Below are positions 43,035-51,623 of a stretch of 64,000 nucleotides of DNA, piece by piece; positions within the stretch are counted from its first letter, which is position 1; each line of letters begins with the position of its first letter. The notes under the pieces were generated by a model. That model worked only from the letters and a program-made list of their open reading frames with translations. It ran no database searches and was not told the DNA's origin. Origin of the DNA: Sideroxydans sp. CL21 (GTDB lineage Bacteria > Pseudomonadota > Gammaproteobacteria > Burkholderiales > Gallionellaceae); contig NZ_LR699166.1 of the NCBI RefSeq assembly GCF_902459525.1, positions 3,546,501 to 3,610,500 of the forward strand, read 5' to 3'. Position numbers and translations under genes: made by a program.

Positions 43035-43592
43035 ATGAAGAAATTAGCCTTGGTAATTCTTATCTGCTTGTGCGGCACCGCGTTTGCCCAAAGTTCCAAC
43101 CTGAAGCCGGGGCTGTGGGAAATGAAACAGATCAGCATGACGGTAGACGGGCGTGACATGAGCGCCCAGATGGCCGCGGCCCAAGCCCAAATGGAGCAAG
43201 CTTTGGCCAAAATGTCGCCCGAGGAACGCAAGCAGATGCAAGCCATGATGAATCAAGTCTCCGGCGGGACGGCGACGCAACCCAGTGCGCAGCGCATCTG
43301 CATCAGTCCGGCCATGGCAAGCAAAGACAGCCCTGTTTTGGAAAGCGGTTGCGAACCGGTCAAATTGAATCGAAGCGGCAACAAAACCAGTTTTGATATC
43401 AATTGCACCAAAAATGGAAGAACCCTGGTTGGCAAGGGAGTCAGCACGTACAGCAACGATACGGTGACAACCCATACGGACATGACTACCACCGATGCGC
43501 GGGGACAATCCACAATGCAGATGGATTTGCAGATGAAATATCTGGGCGCCGACTGCCAAGGCATCAAGCCAGCCGACCAGTTGGCAAGGTAG
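43035..43592 (+). CDS. DUF3617 domain exported protein
   Basis: 185 residues with a signal peptide (MKKLALVILICLCGTAFAQ) and GGAGG upstream. SNLKPGLWEMKQISMTVDG is the family opening; a Met/Gln/Ala-rich helical stretch follows (MAAAQAQMEQALAKMSPEER), then paired cysteines (RICISPAMA, SGCEPVKLN, DINCTKNG) and a C-terminal beta region. Periplasmic; function not known. An 11-nt-spaced run with the next gene is unlikely to be an operon, since 63 bp intervene. Confidence 0.85.
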   Translation: MKKLALVILICLCGTAFAQSSNLKPGLWEMKQISMTVDGRDMSAQMAAAQAQMEQALAKMSPEERKQMQAMMNQVSGGTATQPSAQRICISPAMASKDSPVLESGCEPVKLNRSGNKTSFDINCTKNGRTLVGKGVSTYSNDTVTTHTDMTTTDARGQSTMQMDLQMKYLGADCQGIKPADQLAR

Positions 43593-43655
43593 ATTCAGGT
43601 ACTCACTACTGTCTTGCCCCGCGTCTGATATTAGACACAAAATGTGACACATCCA

Positions 43656-44420
43656 ATGAGATTCTCGCTTATATTCATTCTGGCAGCGATGCTTGCGCCT
43701 CCGATTGCGCTTGCCGAACAGCGCCCTGTTGAGATTCATGATCAGCTGGCTACAACTCCCGAATCCGGAAAAATGGTTGCCCTGACGCTGGATGCCTGCT
43801 CCGGAAAATACGACAGCGACCTCATCGAATTCCTGATCAAGAACAAAATCCCGGCCACGATCTTTGCCACAAAACGATGGCTTGATCGAAACCCCCACGG
43901 CCTTTCCGTCATCAAGTCGCACCTTGACCTGTTCGATGTAGAAAATCATGGCGAGAAACACATCCCTGCCGTCATAGGTGCGGGAAGAGAGATATATGGA
44001 ATTCCCGGCGAGCCTGATGTCGTCCATCTTCGGCGCGAAGTTGTGGAAGGCGCACGCGCCGTACAAAAAGCGACCGGCGTTGCGCCGCATTGGTACAGAG
44101 ATGCCACTGCGGAATACGATGAGCAGTCCGTCAAGGAAATAGACAGGCTGGGTTACAAGATCGCAGGGTTTTCCGTGAATGCTGACCATGGAGCCACGTC
44201 CAGCAAAATCACTATCGAGAAAAGACTACGGCGTGTAAAAACCGGTGACGTGATCATCGCGCACATGAACAAGCCAGATTCAGATTCGGCGGAAGGTCTT
44301 GCTGCCGGATTGGCGTATTTGCTCAAATCGGGATTTGTTTTTGTCCGCCTGGATCAGGTAGACCTGAAGGAATTACCGGAAAAACCTGAAAGAAAACTTA
44401 ACGAAAAGCCGGGACGCTGA
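43656..44420 (+). CDS. Exported polysaccharide deacetylase-like protein
   Basis: 254 residues from ATG 43656 with a signal peptide (MRFSLIFILAAMLAPPIALA). A NodB-type fold with altered motifs: the usual TFDDG is VALTLDACSGKYDSD, the metal histidines are in VENHGEKHIPAV, and further conserved blocks are PHWYRDATAEYDE, YKIAGFSVNADHGA and GDVIIAHMNKP. The metal triad Asp-His-His appears intact. The substrate is unknown; this variant group is widespread in proteobacteria. The in-frame GTG at 43644 is a less likely start. Confidence 0.83.
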   Translation: MRFSLIFILAAMLAPPIALAEQRPVEIHDQLATTPESGKMVALTLDACSGKYDSDLIEFLIKNKIPATIFATKRWLDRNPHGLSVIKSHLDLFDVENHGEKHIPAVIGAGREIYGIPGEPDVVHLRREVVEGARAVQKATGVAPHWYRDATAEYDEQSVKEIDRLGYKIAGFSVNADHGATSSKITIEKRLRRVKTGDVIIAHMNKPDSDSAEGLAAGLAYLLKSGFVFVRLDQVDLKELPEKPERKLNEKPGR

Positions 44421-44465
44421 CCGGTCCGGCCTCAGTATTTTTGCAACATTGATTCCCGGCAACAA

Positions 44466-44738
44466 CTATGGTTTTACCTGACCCACTTCTTTCAGCAGTT
44501 GTGTCAGATCGTTCGGGGTTTGCGCAACCGGTCGCGGTCCTTCGATTTTTTCCTGCGCCCAGTCCACCACATCTCCCGCCCCCCATGACACCAGCGAAGC
44601 CATCACAAAAACGAGTAAGCCGCGTGTTATGCCTTTGGGCACTCCTTGCTCATTGAGGTAGCGGTGGATATACCAGGCAACGACGAAGAAAACGATAGTG
44701 GATATGACCAGGTTCCACATTGAAGGAAGTTCGAGCAT
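44466..44738 (-). CDS. Small predicted membrane protein
   Basis: 90 residues from ATG 44738 (MLELPSMWNLVISTIVFFVV). Two membrane helices are visible (LVISTIVFFVVAWYIHRYL and TRGLLVFVMASLVSWGAGDVV), followed by a polar tail. No family function is known. The reading frame stays open further upstream to 44894, but that would overlap purU on the opposite strand and lacks a ribosome site. Confidence 0.68.
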   Translation of the reverse strand: MLELPSMWNLVISTIVFFVVAWYIHRYLNEQGVPKGITRGLLVFVMASLVSWGAGDVVDWAQEKIEGPRPVAQTPNDLTQLLKEVGQVKP

Positions 44739-44883
44739 ATTGGTTTTCTCTCGCTGAAATGTTGGCTCGCTTTCCAGTGTAGCTGCAGTCCATAGAACCT
44801 CAAAGGCCTCATCTGTACAACATGCGACAAGTTTGATGGAGTTATCCGTTAAAATCTCCGGACAACAAATAGGGAATATCCGA

Positions 44884-45738
44884 ATGTCTTCCACCCGGCA
44901 CTACACCTTGACCATCTCCTGCCCTGACCGTGCGGGCATTATTGCTGCAGTAAGCGGCTTCATCGCCCAGCATGGCGGCTTCATCGTCGAGGCGAGTTAT
45001 CACACCGAACAGGACGCGCAGCGGTTCTTCATGCGGCAGGAGATACGTGCCGATTCCCTGCCGTTTGATGCAGACGAATTCCGTCGCCGTTTCACTTCGC
45101 TGGCGCGGGACTTCGGTATGGACTGGCAGCTTTCCGATTCTGCCTTGAAAAAGCGCCTGGTCCTCCTGGTCAGCAAGCAGGACCATTGCCTGGATGATCT
45201 GCTGCACCGTTGGCGCAGCGGCGAGTTACAGGTGGACATTCCCTGCGTGATCTCCAATCACGAGGACTTGCGCAGTTTCGTTGAATGGCACGGCATCCCT
45301 TTCATTTTTGTGGATATGCAGGACAAGACCGCCGCTTTCGATAAGATTGCGAATCTATTCGAGCAATACCGCGGCGACAGCATGGTGCTGGCGCGCTTCA
45401 TGCAGATACTGCCGCCGATGTTGTGCCAGCGCTTCAGCGGTCGCATCATCAACATCCATCACAGTTTTCTGCCGTCCTTCGTCGGCGCCAAACCCTATCA
45501 CCAGGCCTATCAGCGCGGCGTCAAACTCATCGGCGCGACCTGCCATTACGTCACCGATGAACTGGATGCCGGTCCTATCATCGAACAGGACACGGTGCGG
45601 ATTGACCATGGGGACACGGTGGATGATCTGGTGCGCTATGGGCGCGACATCGAGAAGACAGTATTATCGCGGGGCCTGCGTTACCATGTGGAAGACCGCG
45701 TGCTGGTGTGCGGCAACAAGACCATCGTGTTCCGTTAA
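44884..45738 (+). CDS. purU: Formyltetrahydrofolate deformylase
   Basis: 284 residues from ATG 44884 (MSSTRHYTLTISCPDRAGII). An N-terminal ACT domain (about 1-80) is followed by the formyltransferase-fold catalytic domain with PCVISNHEDL, NIHHSFLPSFVGAKPYHQAY and GATCHYVTDELDAGPIIEQD. It releases formate from 10-formyl-THF, supplying formate and balancing one-carbon units. AGGGAA lies ahead of the start. Confidence 0.95.
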   Translation: MSSTRHYTLTISCPDRAGIIAAVSGFIAQHGGFIVEASYHTEQDAQRFFMRQEIRADSLPFDADEFRRRFTSLARDFGMDWQLSDSALKKRLVLLVSKQDHCLDDLLHRWRSGELQVDIPCVISNHEDLRSFVEWHGIPFIFVDMQDKTAAFDKIANLFEQYRGDSMVLARFMQILPPMLCQRFSGRIINIHHSFLPSFVGAKPYHQAYQRGVKLIGATCHYVTDELDAGPIIEQDTVRIDHGDTVDDLVRYGRDIEKTVLSRGLRYHVEDRVLVCGNKTIVFR

Positions 45739-45784
45739 TGAATGCAGGATTCCCCCGCTAACCTTTGAACAGGAGATACAACAC

Positions 45785-46321
45785 ATGAAAAGAACTTTGG
45801 GTTTTATTTTTTCGGCATTGCTTGCCTGCAACGCCATGGCGTTCGATCTGTCCAGCCCGGATGTGAAGATGGGCCATCCGATGGGCGAGGAACAGGAATA
45901 CAAGGGATTCGGCTGCAAGGGCGGCAATCTTTCGCCCGAATTGAACTGGAAGGGTGCCCCGGCCGGCACGCTCAGTTATGCAGTGACTGTTTATGACCCC
46001 GATGCGCCCACGGGCAGCGGTTGGTGGCATTGGGTGGTGTATGACATCCCGGCATCGGCGACGGGATTGCCCGGCGGAGCGGTGGTCAAGGCAGCCTTGC
46101 CCGCCGGTGCAAAGCAGGGACGCAACGATTACGGCGATCGCAATTTTGGCGGCGCCTGTCCGCCGGCTGGCGACAAGCCGCATCATTACATTTTCACGGT
46201 CTACGCTCTCAAGGTTGCAAAACTTGACGTGCCTGAAGATGCCAGTCCCGCACTGATCGGTTTCATGTTGCACGCGAACAGAATTGGCTTGGCCAAGCTG
46301 ACTGCAACCTACTCCCGATAA
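45785..46321 (+). CDS. YbhB/YbcL family PEBP protein, exported
   Basis: 178 residues from ATG 45785 with AGGAGA upstream and a signal peptide (MKRTLGFIFSALLACNAMA). Phosphatidylethanolamine-binding fold: GGNLSPELNWKGAPAGTLSYAVTVYDPDAP, WWHWVVYDIP and DKPHHYIFTVYALKVAKL. The family binds anionic ligands; no precise role is known. Confidence 0.93.
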   Translation: MKRTLGFIFSALLACNAMAFDLSSPDVKMGHPMGEEQEYKGFGCKGGNLSPELNWKGAPAGTLSYAVTVYDPDAPTGSGWWHWVVYDIPASATGLPGGAVVKAALPAGAKQGRNDYGDRNFGGACPPAGDKPHHYIFTVYALKVAKLDVPEDASPALIGFMLHANRIGLAKLTATYSR

Positions 46322-46339
46322 CAGCAAGCTACATCAAAA

Positions 46340-46368
46340 CAGGGCATCTGCGGATGCCCTGTTTTTTT
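46340..46368 (+). terminator. Intrinsic terminator after the PEBP gene
   Basis: CAGGGCATC-TGCG-GATGCCCTG followed by seven T's, 18 bp past the stop. A strong rho-independent terminator. Confidence 0.92.
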
Positions 46369-46372
46369 GTCC

Positions 46373-46541
46373 CCAATTTTCCAATTGCTTCAGTCATGAA
46401 ATTTGGTGCACACACTCATGACGTGCACTGTTATTGGGCAAGCAATTCTGAATGACGCCGATAAACATCGATTAAGACTGGCAGACATCATGGCCCAAAG
46501 CTTGCTTTTAGTAACAGGTCCTCATTCCGGATTAATGCATC
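46373..46541 (+). other. Leader region of the chemotaxis receptor gene
   Basis: 169 bp between the terminator and the receptor start. GGTGCAC (about 46404) and GTGCACT (about 46425) form a loose dyad, but no sigma-54 GG-N10-GC element or sigma-70 pair is convincing here. No ORF is supported. Confidence 0.3.
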
Positions 46542-48701
46542 ATGTTGAAAAGCGAACAAATGGAATTATTGTCTTCCGAGAAACACTGGTTGCCCTGGTT
46601 CGGCAAGACCGGAAAATTCGCGATGCGCTGGGCCACCCTGATCAATCGTCGGCGTTATCCGATTCTGGAGCAGACCTTTGAAGGGATCGCCGCTACACGC
46701 ATTCAGACCCTGACAGGCTGGGCTAACCACCAATGGGTACTGCTGGAAGGTATGGCCGCCGAGGTAGTGCGCGAACTGCCGGAGCCTACCGTTACTCTGA
46801 TGAAGAACCTGGTTGCAAGATCAGCGGATTTTTCCGAGATTTTCGTCATCGATTGCGATGGTCGCGTTATTGCGTCCAGTTACCCTGTGCGAGTCGGCGC
46901 CGCTTTCCAGTTTCCCAATGTACTGCAGACTGCGAAAGCCCAGCGTTTCCTGCATGGGCCTTATATCGATCAGACGACCCAGTCCATCGGGCCTTCCAGT
47001 TCGAAATTCCACGATGCGGTGACGTTGATGTTTTATCTTCCGCTCAAGGCAGAAGGCAAAGTCGTCGGCTGCCTGTGCGGGCGGGTACCGAACGATGTGC
47101 TGGGAGATCTTATCCAGCGCGAGGCGGGCCACATTTTCGTCGATTCAGGGGACAACTACCTGTTCATGGTTAAGTCGGTTTTCGACCCCGCTATTCAGCC
47201 GGGTACCGCACTTTCTCGCTCACGGTTTGAAGATAGCACGTTCAGTCTGGGAGAAAACCTCAAGCAGGGCGTGCATACCGATTTTGGCGTCGTCAAAATC
47301 AGGAATCACACCGAATTCGAAATAGTCTTTAACGACCCGGCTACCGGAAAATTACATCCCGGAGTCAGGGAAACTATCGCTCGCGGAGCGAACCTGTTCG
47401 TCAAATATCCAGGTTATTCCGACTACCGGCATATTCCTGTGATCGGCAAAGGCGTTACTTTTCAGATGCCCGGTTCACCCGATACCTGGGGCATGATGTG
47501 CGAAGCGGACCTGGAAGAAGCGAATCGCTTTCGATCTGTCAATTTTCTCATGATGAGCACCAATCTGATGTTGGTATTCACGACCTGGCTGCTTACATTC
47601 GTGGTCGGGCGGATGCTGGAGCTGGATATTGCGTGGACTGCGCTGCTCAATCTTTCCCTGCTGGGAATTGGTGTCTTGCTGTTTTACCACTTTGGCCTGA
47701 AGCCGATGACGGAACGATTGCGCCTCATGGCACGCATGATCCGTATCCTGGCCGAGGGCGGCGGGAACCTCTCTCAACGCCTGGAACGCAATCAAACAAC
47801 GATCGATGAACCGGCGATCATGTCGCAGTGGATCAACAGTTTTATCGATACGCTCGATGGCACCGTCAGTCGCGTCATTCATGCCACCGGAGAGATGGAT
47901 CAGAACCACGAAAGCATGATGAGTCGCAATCAGGAAGCAACCGTGGCAGCTCATCAGGTTCTCGCTGCGGTACAGGAGATCCTGCTGTCGTTGCGGCGGC
48001 AAATGGGAGATATAGATACGGCGATGCAAACCACGGCCGAGATACGTGCTGCCATGCAACTTGCCGTTGACAATGCCCGGCAACAATTCAAGCTGGTGCA
48101 GCAGCGAACACAGGGCATACGCTCTTCTATCGAGCAGTCTTCGCAAACCATCAAGCGCCTCAGCAACAGCACCGAGGAGATAGGAAAGATCGTGATGGTG
48201 ATCAACGCCATCGCAGATCAAACCAACCTGCTGGCCCTGAATGCGGCGATTGAAGCTGCCCGTGCCGGAGAAGCAGGGCGCGGATTTTCCGTCGTTGCCG
48301 ATGAGGTGCGCAAGCTGGCTGAACGCACCACAACTGCAACCAAGGAGATAGGCCAAATGATCGGCACCGTGCAGGGTCAGGCGCGTGACGCTGTGCACAT
48401 CATGGAAAATGGTTCCATCGGAATGGAAGAGGGATTGCGCCTGGCGGAAGCGGCTGCTTCCGATAACACCGGCATGACTGAAATTGTGGAACGCATGTTC
48501 AGTCTGATCCAGAGTATTGCCGATAGCTCACATCGTTATGGTAACGATGTGCAGGGCGTCGCCAAAGTCACGGAATCGATGCGCGGGGCGCTGGACCAGC
48601 TGAATTTCAGCGTTGCGAGGGCAAGACAGACTTCTCTGAGGCTTCAGCATCTTTCAAGTCAATTCCAGGTAACGCAATTGCAAGCGCGTCCCGTCCTTTG
48701 A
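46542..48701 (+). CDS. Methyl-accepting chemotaxis protein with N-terminal cache-like domain
   Basis: 719 residues. About 60-330 is a cache/PDC-like sensor ([40 protein letters not shown]). Two membrane helices follow ([21 protein letters not shown] and [20 protein letters not shown]), then a HAMP-like segment ([18 protein letters not shown]) and the signalling domain with its hairpin [20 protein letters not shown]. Unusual: no membrane helix precedes the sensor, so with this start it would be cytoplasmic or the helices re-entrant. The start codon is uncertain; ATG 46560 is an alternative. Confidence 0.88.
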   Translation: MLKSEQMELLSSEKHWLPWFGKTGKFAMRWATLINRRRYPILEQTFEGIAATRIQTLTGWANHQWVLLEGMAAEVVRELPEPTVTLMKNLVARSADFSEIFVIDCDGRVIASSYPVRVGAAFQFPNVLQTAKAQRFLHGPYIDQTTQSIGPSSSKFHDAVTLMFYLPLKAEGKVVGCLCGRVPNDVLGDLIQREAGHIFVDSGDNYLFMVKSVFDPAIQPGTALSRSRFEDSTFSLGENLKQGVHTDFGVVKIRNHTEFEIVFNDPATGKLHPGVRETIARGANLFVKYPGYSDYRHIPVIGKGVTFQMPGSPDTWGMMCEADLEEANRFRSVNFLMMSTNLMLVFTTWLLTFVVGRMLELDIAWTALLNLSLLGIGVLLFYHFGLKPMTERLRLMARMIRILAEGGGNLSQRLERNQTTIDEPAIMSQWINSFIDTLDGTVSRVIHATGEMDQNHESMMSRNQEATVAAHQVLAAVQEILLSLRRQMGDIDTAMQTTAEIRAAMQLAVDNARQQFKLVQQRTQGIRSSIEQSSQTIKRLSNSTEEIGKIVMVINAIADQTNLLALNAAIEAARAGEAGRGFSVVADEVRKLAERTTTATKEIGQMIGTVQGQARDAVHIMENGSIGMEEGLRLAEAAASDNTGMTEIVERMFSLIQSIADSSHRYGNDVQGVAKVTESMRGALDQLNFSVARARQTSLRLQHLSSQFQVTQLQARPVL

Positions 48702-48718
48702 AACACAATCTTTCATTA

Positions 48719-50881
48719 ATGCCGACCAAATTCGACACTGGATCGAGTGTTTCCGCGAGTCCGTCTGCCCATATGTATATCAATTCCAGCCTGCAGGCCA
48801 AGCTCGAAAACAGCGAGCGCATGCTAAAGGCTCTCCTCAACAATCTGGATGGCATGGTGTATTGCTGCCTTTATGATGACGAGTGGACGATGGTGTTTGT
48901 CGGGGATGGTTGCAAGCAGCTGACTGGCTACGATGCTCTGTCGTTAGTGTCGAACCAGGACATCTGTTTCAAGGCGATCACATTTCCTGAAGACCGGGAT
49001 CGCGTGCGCAAAGTGATAGAGGATGCCATTTCTTCAGGTCAGCATTTTTCAGTCGAGTATCGCATCATTCACATTGACGGCGGAATCAAATGGGTACTTG
49101 AACGCGGCTGCCCGCTTTATAACGATTCGGGTGAAGTCGAGGCGATCGAAGGCTTCATGCAGGACATCACTCAACGCCGGGAAAGCGAAATAGCTGCCCG
49201 CAAAGCAGAGGAACGCTATCGTTCCATCTTTGAAAATGCTCTGGAAGGTATTTACCAGACGTCTCCAGACGGTCACTACCTCAATTTCAATCCCGCTCTG
49301 GCCAGGATCTACGGTTACGATTCGGATGTAGATCTGATTCACGGCATCACCGATATCAAAAAGCAGCTGTACGTCGATCCCTTCAAGCGCGATGAATTTA
49401 TCAGGCTGATGACGGCCCACGGCCACGTAAAAAATTTTGAAGCCCTGGTCCACCGCAAAAACGGCGATATTATCTGGATCTCCGAGAATGCGCGTGAGGT
49501 AAGGGATCAGGATGGCAAGCTGATATTCTACGAAGGCACGGTCGAGGACATCACCGAGCGCAAGAGCTACCAGCAGCAGATCGAATACCAGGCAACCCAT
49601 GATGCCCTGACCGGCTTGCCCAACCGCACTTTGCTCGCGGATCGCCTGCAGCAATATATCGGCATGGCAGAGCGCTATTCAAGCAAAGTGGCCGTAGCCT
49701 TTATCGATCTGGACCAATTCAAACTGATCAACGACAGCATGGGGCATCACGCCGGGGACGAATTGCTCAAGATCATGGCGACGCGCCTCTCCGGCTGCGT
49801 GCGCGATTCCGACACCGTGGTCCGTTTGGGTGGCGACGAGTTTGTGCTGTTGCTGACCGGTCTGCACAAGATTGAGGATGTTTCGGAGAGCATGCAGCGA
49901 GTTCTATCGTCGGTAGCCGACCCATGCCTGATCGAAGGCCGGGAATTCGTTGTTTCCTGCAGCATCGGCATCAGCATCTATCCCGACGATGCGCGGGATA
50001 CCACGACCCTGCTCAAATATGCCGATTCGGCCATGTACAAATCAAAGCAGTCGGGCAGGAACACTTTCCAGTTCTATACCGACGAACTCAATCGGCGGCT
50101 GATGGAACGTCTGGACATGGAATATCGATTGCGCCAGGCGCTGGATAACAATGAGTTTCTTCTGCATTACCAGCCCAAGCTGTCATTTGCCAGCGGTGAC
50201 ATCTGCGGTGCTGAGGCGTTGATACGTTGGCAACCCGTCGGCGAAAGTATGATCTCTCCGGCGAGTTTCATACCAATTGCGGAAGAAACCGGGCTCATCG
50301 AAGACATCGGGCAATGGGTCTTGCGTACTGCCTGCAGCCGGGCCGTCGAGCTGAATGCGCGTTTGGGTCGTGAACTGCCGATCGCCGTTAACGTATCGCC
50401 GCGCCAATTCCGCCATTCAGGTCTTGTCGGTGTAGTGCAATCGATACTGAAAGAGAGCGGCCTGAACCCTGCATGTCTGGAACTGGAGATCACCGAAAGC
50501 AGTCTGGTGCATGACACAGGCAGCTTTATCAAAACACTGCATGAGCTGAAGGCACTTGGCGTGAAACTGGCGATCGATGATTTCGGTACCGGCTACTCCA
50601 GCATGGCGTACCTGAAAGATTTTCCGGTCGACCGGCTCAAGATCGATCAGGTATTCGTGAGCCGCCTGGAGGCGGAGCCCAGCAATATTGCCATCCTTAA
50701 GGCAATTGTCGCACTCGGACATAGCCTGGGCATGAAGGTCATCGCCGAAGGTGTGGAAACAGCCTATCAACAGGCATTCCTGCTTGGCATAGGATGCGAC
50801 GAGCTGCAGGGCTATTTTTTCAGCAAACCCCTTTCCACGGCAGCGTTTGATACATTCCTGATCGTCGGACCATCCCGATAA
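48719..50881 (+). CDS. PAS-PAS-GGDEF-EAL cyclic-di-GMP protein
   Basis: 720 residues from ATG 48719; a TTG at 48698 that overlaps the receptor stop is possible. Two PAS/PAC sensor domains (about 30-150 with YDDEWTMVFVGDGCKQLTGY, and 165-290 with FENALEGIYQTSPDGHYLNF) lead to a GGDEF domain with an intact site RLGGDEFVLL and an EAL domain with GAEALIRWQP, NVSPRQF, EITESSLV, AIDDFGTGYSS and KVIAEGVET. Both diguanylate cyclase and phosphodiesterase sites look intact, so it could make and break c-di-GMP. No membrane segment. Encoded directly after the receptor, so the two are probably cotranscribed. Confidence 0.93.
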   Translation: MPTKFDTGSSVSASPSAHMYINSSLQAKLENSERMLKALLNNLDGMVYCCLYDDEWTMVFVGDGCKQLTGYDALSLVSNQDICFKAITFPEDRDRVRKVIEDAISSGQHFSVEYRIIHIDGGIKWVLERGCPLYNDSGEVEAIEGFMQDITQRRESEIAARKAEERYRSIFENALEGIYQTSPDGHYLNFNPALARIYGYDSDVDLIHGITDIKKQLYVDPFKRDEFIRLMTAHGHVKNFEALVHRKNGDIIWISENAREVRDQDGKLIFYEGTVEDITERKSYQQQIEYQATHDALTGLPNRTLLADRLQQYIGMAERYSSKVAVAFIDLDQFKLINDSMGHHAGDELLKIMATRLSGCVRDSDTVVRLGGDEFVLLLTGLHKIEDVSESMQRVLSSVADPCLIEGREFVVSCSIGISIYPDDARDTTTLLKYADSAMYKSKQSGRNTFQFYTDELNRRLMERLDMEYRLRQALDNNEFLLHYQPKLSFASGDICGAEALIRWQPVGESMISPASFIPIAEETGLIEDIGQWVLRTACSRAVELNARLGRELPIAVNVSPRQFRHSGLVGVVQSILKESGLNPACLELEITESSLVHDTGSFIKTLHELKALGVKLAIDDFGTGYSSMAYLKDFPVDRLKIDQVFVSRLEAEPSNIAILKAIVALGHSLGMKVIAEGVETAYQQAFLLGIGCDELQGYFFSKPLSTAAFDTFLIVGPSR

Positions 50882-50982
50882 TCAGCGCAGGGCCTTCGCT
50901 TACCTTGCTTCTGGTCATTGCCATGGCTTGCTGCTCAATTCAGTGAATTGTGGATGTACATCCAACACTACCGAACGTATTT

Positions 50983-51321
50983 TCACAGGGCTTCCGGGCC
51001 GGTCTCACCGGTACGGATACGGACAGCTTGTTCGAGCGCGGGAACGAATATCTTGCCGTCGCCTATCCTGCCTGTTTTAGCCGCCTTTCTGATGGCTTCT
51101 GTCACACTTTCTTGCTGGTCATCTTTGACAGCCACTTCGAGCTTGAGCTTGGGCACGAAATCCAGAATATATTCTGCGCCCCGGTGCAGCTCGGTGTGCC
51201 CTTTTTGCCGGCCATGTCCCTTGATCTCGGTGACTGTGATGCCTTGCACGTCGATGATGGACAGAGCATCGCGTACTGCGTCCAGCTTGTAAGGCTTGAT
51301 GATTGCGGTGACGATTTTCAT
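50983..51321 (-). CDS. PII signalling protein (second copy)
   Basis: 112 residues of the GlnB/GlnK family ([20 protein letters not shown]). The T-loop reads [19 protein letters not shown]: the uridylylated Tyr51 is kept, but the usual Tyr46 is His. [27 protein letters not shown] is the ATP/2-oxoglutarate site. It has its own sigma-54 promoter and lies after amtB on the same strand, behind a terminator-like hairpin. It could regulate AmtB or another target; glnB and glnK cannot be distinguished from sequence alone. Confidence 0.93.
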   Translation of the reverse strand: MKIVTAIIKPYKLDAVRDALSIIDVQGITVTEIKGHGRQKGHTELHRGAEYILDFVPKLKLEVAVKDDQQESVTEAIRKAAKTGRIGDGKIFVPALEQAVRIRTGETGPEAL

Positions 51322-51369
51322 GATTTTTCCAGTTCCCGGCTTAAACGAATGTATTCATGCCAAGTAATG

Positions 51370-51386
51370 AGCAGGTACTGTGCCAG
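51370..51386 (-). promoter_or_regulatory. Sigma-54 promoter of the second PII gene
   Basis: Minus-strand CTGGCACAGTACCTGCT has GG and GC separated by 10 nt and a TGGCAC -24 box. The start point would be about 36 bp upstream of the PII ATG at 51321. Confidence 0.72.
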
Positions 51387-51448
51387 CATATACAATCAGG
51401 CCGCTATTGGGTTGGCTGGATGGTCCGCATTAATCTTGAACAGATTTC

Positions 51449-51464
51449 GCACCGGCTTCATGCG
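51449..51464. promoter_or_regulatory. Possible NtrC half-dyad
   Basis: GCACCGGCTTCATGCG fits the GCACC-N5-xxTGC pattern with one good and one weaker half-site, about 65 bp upstream of the sigma-54 element. A second loose copy (GGTGGTGCG) lies near 51497-51505. Confidence 0.35.
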
Positions 51465-51573
51465 CATTTGCTATTGCATCGCTCTCAGGTGGTGCGTGTG
51501 CTTTTTTCCTGACCACATCCATCTTTCGCTTGATATCTTTCCTGCTTGCGCAAAATCGTCATGCGCAAGTACC

Positions 51574-51607
51574 AATGAAAAGGGCATCCGAAGATGCCCT
51601 TTTCATT
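51574..51607 (-). terminator. Terminator-like hairpin after amtB
   Basis: A perfect 15-bp stem with a CGAA loop: AATGAAAAGGGCATC (51574-51588) and GATGCCCTTTTCATT (51593-51607). The T-run lies inside the 3' arm. It is 17 bp past the amtB stop and separates it from the second PII gene. Confidence 0.75.
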
Positions 51608-51623
51608 ACTTGCTAAATGTTAC

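Noticed and set aside
45281-46321. A 346-codon plus-strand frame whose end is the PEBP protein
   Set aside because: Its first half lies out of frame inside purU; the true start is ATG 45785, with a ribosome site and signal peptide.
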